This document shows, in pieces, positions 1 to 6,442 of a DNA stretch of 6,920 nt (the first letter of the stretch is position 1; the number at the start of each line of letters is the position of its first letter). This DNA comes from an uncultured Paracoccaceae bacterium (GTDB taxonomy: Bacteria; Pseudomonadota; Alphaproteobacteria; Rhodobacterales; Rhodobacteraceae): positions 1 to 6,920 of the forward strand of contig CALFSV010000340.1 in assembly GCA_937916485.1 (NCBI GenBank), written 5' to 3'. Below the pieces are notes generated by a model. It ran no database searches and was not told where the DNA came from. It was given only the letters and a program-made list of their open reading frames with translations. The position numbers and the translations under genes are program-made.

Positions 1-118
1 CGTGGTCCGAGACGCGGGGCCCTGGGATAGGGGGGGCCGGTCCATGGTCCTGCGGTTCTGCTGTAGGGATTGGGCCAAGTAACCTCTGCCACAGGTCCAC
101 GGACCGCGGACCGCGGAC
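1..118. repeat. GC-rich GGTCC/GGACC cluster with 7-bp tandem repeat
   Basis: This stretch is dense in the pentamer GGTCC or its complement GGACC, at 4, 39, 46, 94, 101, 108 and 115; two more follow at 188 and 218. Three head-to-tail copies of GGACCGC (last base changed to A) lie at 101-121, and 94-105 is a near-perfect palindrome (GGTCC, AC, GGACC). A short tract at 66-87, containing TTGGGCCAAGTAACCTCT, resembles 6664-6682 in the right flank (16 of 19 bases from 66 to 84), and its TAACCTCT recurs at 236-243. No start codon with a ribosome binding site or family-like protein was found. The stretch reads as intergenic repeat DNA of unknown function. Confidence 0.55.
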
Positions 119-246
119 CGAACAAAACCAACCAATCCCAACTGTGTCGCGGCAACGCTATAAGCAAGACGTGGGTGCGAGCTCTACGGTCCGATAGTGC
201 CGTGGCTCTTGGTTCCCGGTCCACGGGCCTGCAGCTAACCTCTAGG
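119..246 (+). repeat. Left copy of a degenerate ~130-bp dispersed repeat
   Basis: Four short blocks occur here in the same order, orientation and similar spacing as at 6550-6688. They are CGAACAAAACC (119-129), CCCAACT (137-143), GTGCCGTGGCTCTTGG (197-212) and GCAGCTAACC (231-240). The third block matches its partner at 15 of 16 positions, including 12 exact in a row. Between blocks the two copies are largely unalignable by eye. An inverted repeat CCGTGG (200-205) with CCACGG (221-226) could form a hairpin. A single 12-mer match is not significant in 7 kb; the colinearity is what supports homology. Confidence 0.4.
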
Positions 247-274
247 TATGAGGCTAGAGCGGTCATCCCTTCAA

Positions 275-321
275 ATTGCAGCGAATGGCAGTCCTTGAGC
301 CAAAGTATCTGATGCTGCAAT
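275..321. repeat. Inverted repeat, 8-bp perfect arms
   Basis: ATTGCAGC at 275-282 is the exact reverse complement of GCTGCAAT at 314-321, leaving a 31-base loop. The left arm begins the octamer GCAGCGAA (278-285), which recurs twice in the right flank at 6439 and 6474, also near inverted repeats. It may be part of a dispersed intergenic repeat; function unknown. Confidence 0.4.
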
Positions 322-332
322 ATGCACCGAGG

Positions 333-347
333 TTCGCGTACCGCGAA
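333..347. repeat. Short hairpin TTCGCG-TAC-CGCGAA
   Basis: Six perfect base pairs close a three-base loop. The hairpin lies about 250 bases past the end of tctA and has no T run on the minus strand, so it is a poor fit for an intrinsic terminator. It could be part of the repeat DNA here. Confidence 0.35.
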
Positions 348-599
348 AAGCAGATATTAGCCCTGCCAGAGATGGTCAATAGCGGACACTCGGATGGAGC
401 GAGCAACGGTGCGGTGCGGCTTTTCGAAAGTGGTATTCGTGGCAGCCGCGTAGTATTCATGTGAGAATTGGGAGGCGGGACGGAATGCCGCCGTAATTTG
501 CACAACATCGGCGCTGTCGCTGCGGTAGCAATCAAACGGATGGTTGATGATCTTCGGAAAGCATGATTTTCCTACGCTCTGAGAGACGACCGGGGTTCA

Positions 600-2126
600 T
601 TATTCTTCCGCAGACATCGCTTTTGCCAGATCGCTCTTTTTTGAACCGCGCATCCGTTTTATGGTGAGATAGACCATCGCCGCCAAAAGCAGCGCGTTGA
701 TGGCAACAAGGGTTCCCGAGACTGGTCGGTCAAGAAATATCCAGTACCCGTCTCGCGAGATCAGCAGTGAGCGGCGAAAGTTGGCTTCCAGGATCGGGCC
801 AAGGATCATGCCAATGACAACAGGTGCCAACGGATAGTCAGCCGCCCGGAAAAGAATTCCGATCAGCCCGAAGATCAGCATGATCTGCAAATCGAAGACC
901 GAGGCTTGAAGCGCAAAGGTGCCAATTGAACAGAGCAGCAAGATGCTCGGGATCAAATACACTTTTGGAATGCGCAAGATATAGACAAAGATCGGCGTCG
1001 CCAGGATTCCTGCAATGAGAAGGAAAACGTTTGACGCCAGATACACCATGAAGATGCCGCCAACGACGTCCGGATTGTTCTCGAACATGGCCGGTCCGGG
1101 GATAAAGCCCAGAATGAGTAGCGCGCCAAGAAGCATGGCCGAGGACGCATCTCCCGGAATGCCAAGGGACAGCGTCGGCACGAGCGTGCCACCGACGGTC
1201 GCGTTGTTCGCGGCTTCTGTCGCAACAACACCGCCTTCGGCGCCTTCGCCGTAGTTCTCGCCCGGTTTGGCAGAAGCCTTGGCCACTGCGTAGCTGGTAA
1301 AGGAGCTGATCACACCGCCCGCGCCAGGGATCGCACCAAAGAATGTGCCGATCGCCGAGGAGCGTATCAAGTTGCCATAATGCTTCAGCGTCAATCCGAT
1401 GGTGTGCAAGCCGGGCCTGGCCACCTTCACATCGGGTATCTTCAAGAGGTCCCTCTTCGTCATCTGGGCGGCCATTTCGGAGATTGCGAACAAGCCGACC
1501 ACGACAGCCACGATGTGAAACCCATTCAGCAGGTTGTTCGACCCGAAGGTGAAGCGAAGACCGGTCGAAAAAGAGTCGGTTCCGATCGTGGCGATGAGCA
1601 GACCGAAGCTACCCGCCAGAAGGCCCTTGATGATAGAGCCTCCAGAAATGACCGCGATGGCGAAAAGCCCCATTATCGCCAGCATGGCATATTCGGGCGG
1701 TGCGAAGTTTGCAGCAAAACTCGCTAATATCGGGGCGCAAAAGACCAGAACAACGCCGCCAATCAATCCGCCAATCGCCGAACTGGTGATGGCAATCCCG
1801 ATGGCATCAGAGGCGCGGCCCTTTTGCGCCATTGGGTAACCATCAAAAAGCGTCGCCGCCGCCAGTGGAGTACCAGGAATACGCAACAGTATTGCAGAAA
1901 TCGAACCGCCGCAGGAACCGCCGACGAATATGGCAATGAGAAAGCCCATTGCCGGGACAGGTGGCAAACCGATGGCCACCGGGAGCAAAAGGATGATCCC
2001 CATGAGCGGCCCTAGACCAGGCATGGCGCCAACAATCAGGCCAATGATGATCCCGGCAAATGTCAGGCCGAAGGCAAGTGGCGATAGAAAGACATCAAGC
2101 CCGGCGGATAGAAATTCAAAGATCAT
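600..2126 (-). CDS. tctA: TctA-family large permease subunit of a tripartite tricarboxylate transporter
   Basis: This encodes a 508-residue inner-membrane protein, normal for the family, which forms the substrate channel of TTT carriers and works with TctB and a periplasmic TctC-type protein, driven by an ion gradient in characterised members. The two pseudo-symmetric TctA halves are both intact. The first has GAMPGLGP (about 33-40) and RIPGTP (82-87) followed by DGYP. The second has GAIPGAGG (264-271), EAANNA (304-309) and LGIPGD (321-326). Long hydrophobic segments throughout fit roughly a dozen membrane spans, and the C-terminus is short, charged and probably cytoplasmic (KRMRGSKKSD). I chose the ATG at 2124-2126 because AGGTG lies five bases upstream and the protein then begins like other TctAs (MIFEFLSAG). 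A start at 2180 would add 18 atypical residues and overlap tctB. It is the last gene of the operon, 7 bases after tctB. The transported compound is unknown. Confidence 0.95.
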   Translation of the reverse strand: MIFEFLSAGLDVFLSPLAFGLTFAGIIIGLIVGAMPGLGPLMGIILLLPVAIGLPPVPAMGFLIAIFVGGSCGGSISAILLRIPGTPLAAATLFDGYPMAQKGRASDAIGIAITSSAIGGLIGGVVLVFCAPILASFAANFAPPEYAMLAIMGLFAIAVISGGSIIKGLLAGSFGLLIATIGTDSFSTGLRFTFGSNNLLNGFHIVAVVVGLFAISEMAAQMTKRDLLKIPDVKVARPGLHTIGLTLKHYGNLIRSSAIGTFFGAIPGAGGVISSFTSYAVAKASAKPGENYGEGAEGGVVATEAANNATVGGTLVPTLSLGIPGDASSAMLLGALLILGFIPGPAMFENNPDVVGGIFMVYLASNVFLLIAGILATPIFVYILRIPKVYLIPSILLLCSIGTFALQASVFDLQIMLIFGLIGILFRAADYPLAPVVIGMILGPILEANFRRSLLISRDGYWIFLDRPVSGTLVAINALLLAAMVYLTIKRMRGSKKSDLAKAMSAEE

Positions 2127-2130
2127 GGCG

Positions 2131-2135
2131 CACCT
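2131..2135 (-). promoter_or_regulatory. Ribosome binding site of tctA, overlapping tctB stop
   Basis: Read on the minus strand this is AGGTG, five bases before the ATG at 2126. It shares bases with the tctB stop codon TAG (2134-2136), an arrangement that suggests translational coupling. It decides the tctA start against the longer frame opening at 2180. Confidence 0.6.
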
Positions 2136-2643
2136 ACCAGGGGATAAAGATGTCCCAGATGCCGAGCGGAAGAACGACATTCAGGAAAACTTCAAAAATG
2201 AACGCAAAGCCCGTAGCAATGGCAACGGATGAGATTGCTATTTTCACAGTGTTGCGCATTCCGCAAATCCACATGATGGCGCAGATCATCGGGGCGGTTG
2301 CGAGGTGGTATCCGATCGTCGTCAGAACCATCACATAGACGGCAAAGATAGCGAGCATAATCCCACTGCGACGGAGGTCAGGTGCTTGAATATTCTCCGC
2401 CGCCTCCAGTGCTTCCTTCTGCGGCGCAGCCTTTTTCTTGAGAAGTTCTATCGCGAGTTGAAGAACCAGAAGAACGCCAATAAAAATCGCAACGGTACGC
2501 GGATAAGCAGCCGCGTTGTCGTAAGGACCGCCGCTGGCGATCCCCTGTTCTTTCAGATCAGTTCCAATCTGCCAAAAGACGGTCACGATGACAACGAGAA
2601 GAAACCCGAGAGCAATGAAGTTCAAAGTTCTTGACGATGCCAC
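2134..2643 (-). CDS. tctB: TctB-family small membrane subunit of the TTT carrier
   Basis: This 169-residue protein is small and strongly hydrophobic, as TctB proteins are, and sits between tctC and tctA. TctB is poorly conserved in sequence, so position is a large part of the evidence. Hydrophobic segments appear at about residues 8-25, 50-67, 94-112, 113-128 and 134-158, with a charged lysine-rich stretch (LLKKKAAPQKE) between the second and third. The N-terminal arrangement, one span followed by a loop ending in YPRTVA before the second span, is typical of the family. The start is GTG (complement of 2641-2643), preceded at eight bases by AAGGAG. TctB is required for transport in characterised TTT systems and presumably associates with TctA in the inner membrane. 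Confidence 0.88.
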   Translation of the reverse strand: MASSRTLNFIALGFLLVVIVTVFWQIGTDLKEQGIASGGPYDNAAAYPRTVAIFIGVLLVLQLAIELLKKKAAPQKEALEAAENIQAPDLRRSGIMLAIFAVYVMVLTTIGYHLATAPMICAIMWICGMRNTVKIAISSVAIATGFAFIFEVFLNVVLPLGIWDIFIPW

Positions 2644-2651
2644 CGTGCAAT

Positions 2652-2657
2652 CTCCTT
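2652..2657 (-). promoter_or_regulatory. Ribosome binding site of tctB, overlapping tctC stop
   Basis: The minus strand reads AAGGAG eight bases before the GTG start of tctB. Its first two bases are the last two of the tctC stop codon TAA (2656-2658). It supports the GTG start, since no ATG lies nearby in frame. Confidence 0.65.
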
Positions 2658-3657
2658 AGTTGAGCTTTTTAAGCTCTTCTTCTTCCCAAGCCAAAGCATT
2701 GCCCATCGAGTTAAGCTGCGCATCCACCCCGCCCACGATTTCTTCGTACATCGTGTGGTCCCAATCGAGTGGGACAAATCCAATCGCTTCCACAGCTTCA
2801 ATAACTTCAGGACGGGCCATTGCACGCTCCATCGCGCCACGCAGTTTTTCGGTTACGTCGTCAGGCGTATCCGGATTAACGATCCACCAGGTCCAACCCA
2901 TCGGCCCAAGATTCGAGAGACCAAGATCGACGCCAAGCTCGCCGATGGTCGGCGCGCCGTGGAATGCCTTCTTCGAACTTTCCAGTTCAGAAAGAACCAG
3001 CAAGATTTTCACCTTGTCAGGGTTAGACCTGAAGTTGCCAACGTTGACGAACGCAAAATCCAGAACTTTCGAGCTGAGGTCTTTGAAGACATTGCCGTCC
3101 TGGGTGTAGGGGACGTTTTGAGCCACACAGTCATAGGACTGCAAAGCCTTTGCGATGACCATATGCGGCAGGTTGTTCCGCGACCCAGAGGAATAGCGCA
3201 ATTCGCCACGGTTCTCTTTGCAGTAGGCCATCATCTCTTCGAAGCTGGACCAACGGGTTTCGTCCACTTGTCCCGCAATAGCGAAAGCGTTCGCAACGGC
3301 GGCGCTGAGTGGCTTAAAGTCTTTGAAACTCCAGTCCGCGTTGCCCAGGATCGGTTGCAGAACCAACGGCGCAACATAACCGTCAAAGATTGTGTAGCCA
3401 TCGGCAGGTTTTCCCATGGCCGTCGTTTGCGCCTTGGTTCCTGCCGCGCCTGGCCGTGAGATCACCGGCATATCCGTGCCCAACTCTTCACCCATGGCCT
3501 TGGCAACGACTTGGCTCATGGCCATCGCATTGCCGGGCCCCCAGGGGTGGATGATTTCGATGTTGCGCTCGGGGAATTCCGCTAGCGCGGCGGTGGCTGA
3601 CGCCGCCACAACGGCCCCCGCCAAAAGGGTGCCTTTAAGTGTTCCGATAAGTTTCAT
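2656..3657 (-). CDS. tctC: TctC/Bug-family periplasmic substrate-binding protein
   Basis: A 333-residue extracytoplasmic binding protein that should capture the substrate in the periplasm and hand it to TctA/TctB. Residues 1-26 form a signal peptide: lysines at 2 and 8, a hydrophobic core (LLAGAVVAA), and a likely cut after ALA-26. The mature part has the family order of motifs: a first strand and loop IEIIHPWGPGNA (33-44), RPGAAG (68-73), DGYT (86-89), and a second-lobe segment NVPYTQDGNVFKDL matching the usual VPYKGG...DLL region. Most Bug proteins read PGGxxD in the first ligand loop; here it is PGNAMA (41-46), so the residues nearest the ligand differ and substrate preference may be unusual. 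The ATG has GGAGG six bases upstream. It is second in the operon, 36 bases after the sulfatase gene. Family assignment is firm; ligand unknown. Confidence 0.93.
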   Translation of the reverse strand: MKLIGTLKGTLLAGAVVAASATAALAEFPERNIEIIHPWGPGNAMAMSQVVAKAMGEELGTDMPVISRPGAAGTKAQTTAMGKPADGYTIFDGYVAPLVLQPILGNADWSFKDFKPLSAAVANAFAIAGQVDETRWSSFEEMMAYCKENRGELRYSSGSRNNLPHMVIAKALQSYDCVAQNVPYTQDGNVFKDLSSKVLDFAFVNVGNFRSNPDKVKILLVLSELESSKKAFHGAPTIGELGVDLGLSNLGPMGWTWWIVNPDTPDDVTEKLRGAMERAMARPEVIEAVEAIGFVPLDWDHTMYEEIVGGVDAQLNSMGNALAWEEEELKKLN

Positions 3658-3663
3658 GATTGT

Positions 3664-3668
3664 CCTCC
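3664..3668 (-). promoter_or_regulatory. Ribosome binding site of tctC
   Basis: The minus strand reads GGAGG, six bases before the ATG at 3657. It lies in the 36-base gap after the sulfatase stop (TGA at 3694-3696); no hairpin or promoter is apparent in that gap, so read-through from the sulfatase gene is expected. Confidence 0.7.
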
Positions 3669-3693
3669 CATAAGACTGTGAATTGGTTTCGTT

Positions 3694-5274
3694 TCATTCT
3701 CCCGCCAGCGCGACATCCGGTTGCGCCAAGTCGAAATGCGTAAAAAGTTCGGGCGGTGCGTCATGCAGCGCAAAGTGATGCGAGATCTCTGCCTCCAGGC
3801 GTTTTGCCACGGCCGGGTCGTCCAGCGGTTTTTCTTGCTGCGGGTCTGCCTCGACGTCGTAAAGCGCCGTCTCGCAATCCTCCAAGGTGTCGCCGTCCTG
3901 GCCCACCTGCGTGTTTTTTGGGTCAAGCTTCATCTTGAGCGTCGGTGCGCCCTTGGTAAAATTGAACGGCGGGGCCAATTCGCTGGATTGAAGCTCGCCG
4001 ATGTCGAAGAGTTCGATCATGTGGGCAGGCATCAGCGTGTAGAGATGCAGGTTCTTTCCCGACAGATCCTCTGGATAGCGGTAGTAGGTGTAGGTTCCAT
4101 CGGTCACGCCTACCGGACCGCCGAACATACCGAAGATCTTGCTTCCGTGGTTGGGCGTGTCGTCTTTCAGCATTGGCAGGAAAGAGCTACCTGTCACGGT
4201 TTTCGGGACCGTGCAGCCATGCAGTTCGAGGAAAGTGGGCATCAAGTCGGTGGTCTGGGTCAGCGATTGGCGCCGCTCGCCGGCCTTCGCGTCATGATCG
4301 GGATGCCAGACCATCAACGGGATGTGGCTGATCTCTTCGTAGTAGGGCATCCGGTTCTTCGCCCACCAATCGTGTTCGGACAAAAGGAAACCATGATCGG
4401 TGGTCAGGACCAGTGCAGTGTCCTTCCAAAGATCGTGCTCGTCGAAATAGTCCAAGAGCCGACCAAAATACTCGTCGCACATCGCGACAAGCGCAGCGTA
4501 GTTGCCGCGAATGGCTGCTATCTCTTCGGGCGAATTAGCATTCTTCTCGTAGAGCGGCCAGTCGAGTATCTTGCCGTTGTAGCCTGTGTCGTAGGCGGCC
4601 TTAAATCGCTCTGGCGCAACGAACGGTTCGTGAGGGTCGAAGCATTCAAGCTGCAAGAACCAGTCGTCCTCGCCGCGGTTGGTGTTGAGGAAATCGAATG
4701 CCTTTGCAAAGCACTTGGCCGTCGGGAATTCGTCTTCCTCGGTCAAGGACTCTTCGGTAATTGCCCCGCGCATCCTTTTAAAGGCTGTCTTGTCGGTATT
4801 GCCCCGTGTGATTGCACCCTCATCGGGGAGCTTGTGCAACGGGTAGTGTCTGTCGTCGAAGCGCTCACGAAGGCGTTCGACCGGCGGGCGCACCATGACC
4901 TTCAGTGCGTCGTACTCCTGACCGCGCACGAAATCCCAACTGTCAAAGGCGTTTGCATAGCCCCAGCCGCCGTTTTCGAAGTAGTGCAGATGATCTGAAA
5001 TCAGATGTGTGTAGACACTATTCGTGCTCAGTATTCGGGCGAAGCTTTCGTCAAACGGCTCCAGCGGTCCCCAATTGCGATGGGTAAAATTCAGCCGACC
5101 GGTATGCATATCGCGCCGAGCGGGCATGCATGGCAGCGAGCCGACATAGTGCTTGTCAAAGGTCACGGACTTTCTCGAAAACCGGTCAAAGTTTGGGGTC
5201 GCAATCGACGTGCCGCCGTAGGCACCAATCGCCATACGATTCAGGGAATCGAAAAGTACGAAAACCGTTCTCAC
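3694..5274 (-). CDS. Type I (formylglycine) sulfatase, cytoplasmic
   Basis: A 526-residue enzyme of the alkaline-phosphatase/sulfatase superfamily, expected to hydrolyse a sulfate ester to an alcohol and sulfate. The signature is C49-M-P-A-R-R-D-M-H-T-G. Cys49 would be converted to formylglycine by a maturase that is not in this window. Metal and active-site candidates are Asp9 in FDSLNR (the usual second Asp is Ser10), the DHG triad 293-295, and Lys306 in WWAKN. Also typical are TPNFDRF (26-32) and FDPHEPF (212-218). The protein starts directly with the first core strand (MRTVFVLFDS), so there is no signal peptide and it should stay in the cytoplasm. The GTG start has GGAGG six bases upstream. 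It leads the operon with tctCBA, which suggests its substrate is imported by that carrier. CxPxR is also used by phosphonate monoester hydrolases, so sulfatase specificity is probable but unproven; the substrate is unknown. Confidence 0.92.
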   Translation of the reverse strand: MRTVFVLFDSLNRMAIGAYGGTSIATPNFDRFSRKSVTFDKHYVGSLPCMPARRDMHTGRLNFTHRNWGPLEPFDESFARILSTNSVYTHLISDHLHYFENGGWGYANAFDSWDFVRGQEYDALKVMVRPPVERLRERFDDRHYPLHKLPDEGAITRGNTDKTAFKRMRGAITEESLTEEDEFPTAKCFAKAFDFLNTNRGEDDWFLQLECFDPHEPFVAPERFKAAYDTGYNGKILDWPLYEKNANSPEEIAAIRGNYAALVAMCDEYFGRLLDYFDEHDLWKDTALVLTTDHGFLLSEHDWWAKNRMPYYEEISHIPLMVWHPDHDAKAGERRQSLTQTTDLMPTFLELHGCTVPKTVTGSSFLPMLKDDTPNHGSKIFGMFGGPVGVTDGTYTYYRYPEDLSGKNLHLYTLMPAHMIELFDIGELQSSELAPPFNFTKGAPTLKMKLDPKNTQVGQDGDTLEDCETALYDVEADPQQEKPLDDPAVAKRLEAEISHHFALHDAPPELFTHFDLAQPDVALAGE

Positions 5275-5280
5275 AAGCTG

Positions 5281-5285
5281 CCTCC
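5281..5285 (-). promoter_or_regulatory. Ribosome binding site of the sulfatase gene
   Basis: The minus strand reads GGAGG within GGGGAGG, six bases ahead of the GTG at 5274. It supports that GTG as the start, in agreement with the enzyme's first core strand beginning at residue 3. Confidence 0.7.
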
Positions 5286-5312
5286 CCAGAACATCGTCAT
5301 CACAATTGATTT

Positions 5313-5341
5313 GTTACACAGAAAGTGCTAGTCTGTATAAT
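5313..5341 (+). promoter_or_regulatory. Sigma-70-type promoter of the LysR gene
   Basis: A perfect -10 hexamer TATAAT lies at 5336-5341. Seventeen bases upstream is GTTACA (5313-5318), four of six matches to TTGACA, with all of the ACA half. Transcription would begin near 5348-5349, about 20 bases before the TTG at 5369. This rules against a translation start at the upstream in-frame TTG (5306), which lies before the predicted transcript. Confidence 0.6.
5314..5340. promoter_or_regulatory. 27-bp inverted repeat, probable operator
   Basis: TTACACAGA (5314-5322) and TCTGTATAA (5332-5340) are reverse complements at eight of nine positions around a 9-base centre (AAGTGCTAG). The repeat overlaps the -35 and -10 of the regulator's promoter, so a protein bound here would block its transcription, the classic autorepression layout of LysR-type regulators. 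From the sulfatase side its centre lies about 50 bases upstream of the GTG. The arms do not give a textbook T-N11-A box, so the assignment to this regulator is an inference. Confidence 0.5.
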
Positions 5342-5368
5342 TCAATCTGGGGCTATCTCCATCACAAA

Positions 5369-6313
5369 TTGGAATACCATATCGACAAACAGCTTACCGC
5401 ATTCTTGGCTGTCGCCAGACACGGCACAACGACAGCCGCCGCAAACCACCTGAACGTCGCTCAATCTGCAGTGACAAAACGGATTGCAAATCTTGAACGC
5501 GAACTCGGTACCGCCTTGTTCCTTCGTGAGTATCGCGGGATGTCCCTAACCGAGGCAGGAGAGATGTTCCTGGCACGAGCGAGACTGATCGAGCGAGAAT
5601 ACCGAGATGGCAAAGATGAGATCTCGGCAATTGCCTCTGCTGGCCTTTCCAATCTAAGGATCGGCGCGGGCCCCGTGTTCCACCTCAACTGGGCGGCGAG
5701 ATTGCTCGGGGCGCTGAAACAAGAATTCCCCGATTTGAACATCGACTTACGGACGTTGAATAATGAAGAACCTGCGGAACAGCTGACCTCGGGCGAAATC
5801 GACGTTTATCTCGGCATGATTCCGGAGGAAAAAATTGACGACTCGGTTGCCGCACATGTCTTGATGCAAATCGAACACGGGATTGTCATGAGGGACGATG
5901 ACCCCAATTCACAAGGCGAGACTGTCGATCCCGCGCGCTTAAAAGACTACGACTGGGTCAGTTTCGTTACCGATCCGGTCACCGAGCGATCCATCGAGCG
6001 ATACACGCTGCCCAAAGGCAGTAAGAGCTCACTTATAACGATCCGCACCACGTCATTCGCAACAGGTGTTCAACTTGTCAAAAGCGGCAGCTTTATCATG
6101 TCCGCACCACTGCAACTTGAGAGGTTTGTGGAGAAGGACGGTCTGGTCATCCGGCCTACGCATAAAGGGATGCCTCGGCGTGATGCTGGCATTTACGTCA
6201 GGAGCAGCTCATTGAGATTTGGCGCTATAAAAACCGTGAGACGCTTCTTCGAGGACTTGTCTGATCAAATCAATTTGTGTCCGTCTCGATCTGGGAATAG
6301 AAATTCAGTTTAG
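5369..6313 (+). CDS. LysR-type transcriptional regulator
   Basis: A 314-residue protein, usual for the LysR family, which act as DNA-binding tetramers controlled by a small-molecule ligand. The winged helix-turn-helix is at residues 8-60: QLTAFLAVARHG, then helix and recognition helix AAANHLNVAQSAVTKRIANL, ending LERELGTALFLR and the wing with SLTEAG. A linker helix runs about 62-90, and the effector-binding domain starts near residue 93 (LSNLRIGAGPVFH) and continues to about 304, with DVYLGMIPEE as the typical end of its early half. I chose the TTG at 5369 because it gives the usual short N-terminus and follows the predicted transcription start; no in-frame ATG or strong ribosome site exists there, so the start is less sure than the family. 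It is divergent from the sulfatase-tctCBA operon, the usual sign that it regulates it, probably as an activator. The effector is unknown. Confidence 0.92.
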   Translation: MEYHIDKQLTAFLAVARHGTTTAAANHLNVAQSAVTKRIANLERELGTALFLREYRGMSLTEAGEMFLARARLIEREYRDGKDEISAIASAGLSNLRIGAGPVFHLNWAARLLGALKQEFPDLNIDLRTLNNEEPAEQLTSGEIDVYLGMIPEEKIDDSVAAHVLMQIEHGIVMRDDDPNSQGETVDPARLKDYDWVSFVTDPVTERSIERYTLPKGSKSSLITIRTTSFATGVQLVKSGSFIMSAPLQLERFVEKDGLVIRPTHKGMPRRDAGIYVRSSSLRFGAIKTVRRFFEDLSDQINLCPSRSGNRNSV

Positions 6314-6442
6314 TGGCATGTTACCGAAACACAGGCGATCATTTTATGTTTATCTTCCAATTGTTGACGACTTGCAAACTCAGTCTCGGCCATAATTGTT
6401 CGAGCGTCCACTCTCCATCACAGGCGCATTTCGTTGCTGCAG

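Larger units (their letters stand above)
247..599. other. Non-coding stretch downstream of the operon
   Basis: No convincing gene was found. Open frames of 60-90 codons on both strands lack a ribosome binding site and show no recognisable family. Two inverted repeats stand out: ATTGCAGC (275-282) with GCTGCAAT (314-321), eight perfect pairs around a 31-base loop, and TTCGCG (333-338) with CGCGAA (342-347) around a 3-base loop. No strong stem followed by a T run was seen just beyond the tctA stop on the minus strand, so an intrinsic terminator for the operon is not evident. Confidence 0.5.
5275..5368. promoter_or_regulatory. Divergent control region between sulfatase operon and LysR gene
   Basis: These 94 bases separate the GTG of the minus-strand operon from the TTG of the plus-strand regulator and must hold both promoters. 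The plus-strand promoter is clear. On the minus strand I found no good -35/-10 pair (TTGAAT, complement of 5341-5346, lacks a partner at 16-18 bases), as expected if the operon needs its activator. A direct repeat ATCACAA(A)TTG occurs at 5299-5308 and 5361-5371, flanking the central inverted repeat. Confidence 0.65.

Noticed and set aside
263..535. A 90-codon open frame on the minus strand downstream of tctA
   Set aside because: There is no ribosome binding site or domain, and composition is rich in Arg, Pro, Ser and Cys as in non-coding DNA. The phrasing recalls spurious hypothetical proteins from intergenic repeats, but I cannot confirm that here.
556..572. Possible terminator GGAAA / TTTCC just after tctA
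   Set aside because: The stem is only five AT-rich pairs with a loop of about seven bases and no T run on the minus strand.
2127..2180. Longer start for tctA at 2180
   Set aside because: It would add 18 residues unlike other TctA proteins and overlap tctB by 47 bases, whereas the ATG at 2126 has its own ribosome site.
3721..4998. A 425-codon open frame on the plus strand opposite the sulfatase gene
   Set aside because: It is wholly antisense to a gene with clear catalytic motifs and has no family-like sequence. Long antisense frames are common opposite GC-rich genes.
6364..6396. Possible promoter TTGACG (6364-6369) with CATAAT (6391-6396)
   Set aside because: The spacing is 21 bases, too long for a normal sigma-70 promoter, and no gene follows.
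5356..6422. Exact 11-base direct repeat TCTCCATCACA on both sides of the LysR gene (5356-5366 and 6412-6422)
   Set aside because: Several 11-base repeats are expected by chance in 7 kb, and the neighbouring bases do not extend the match.
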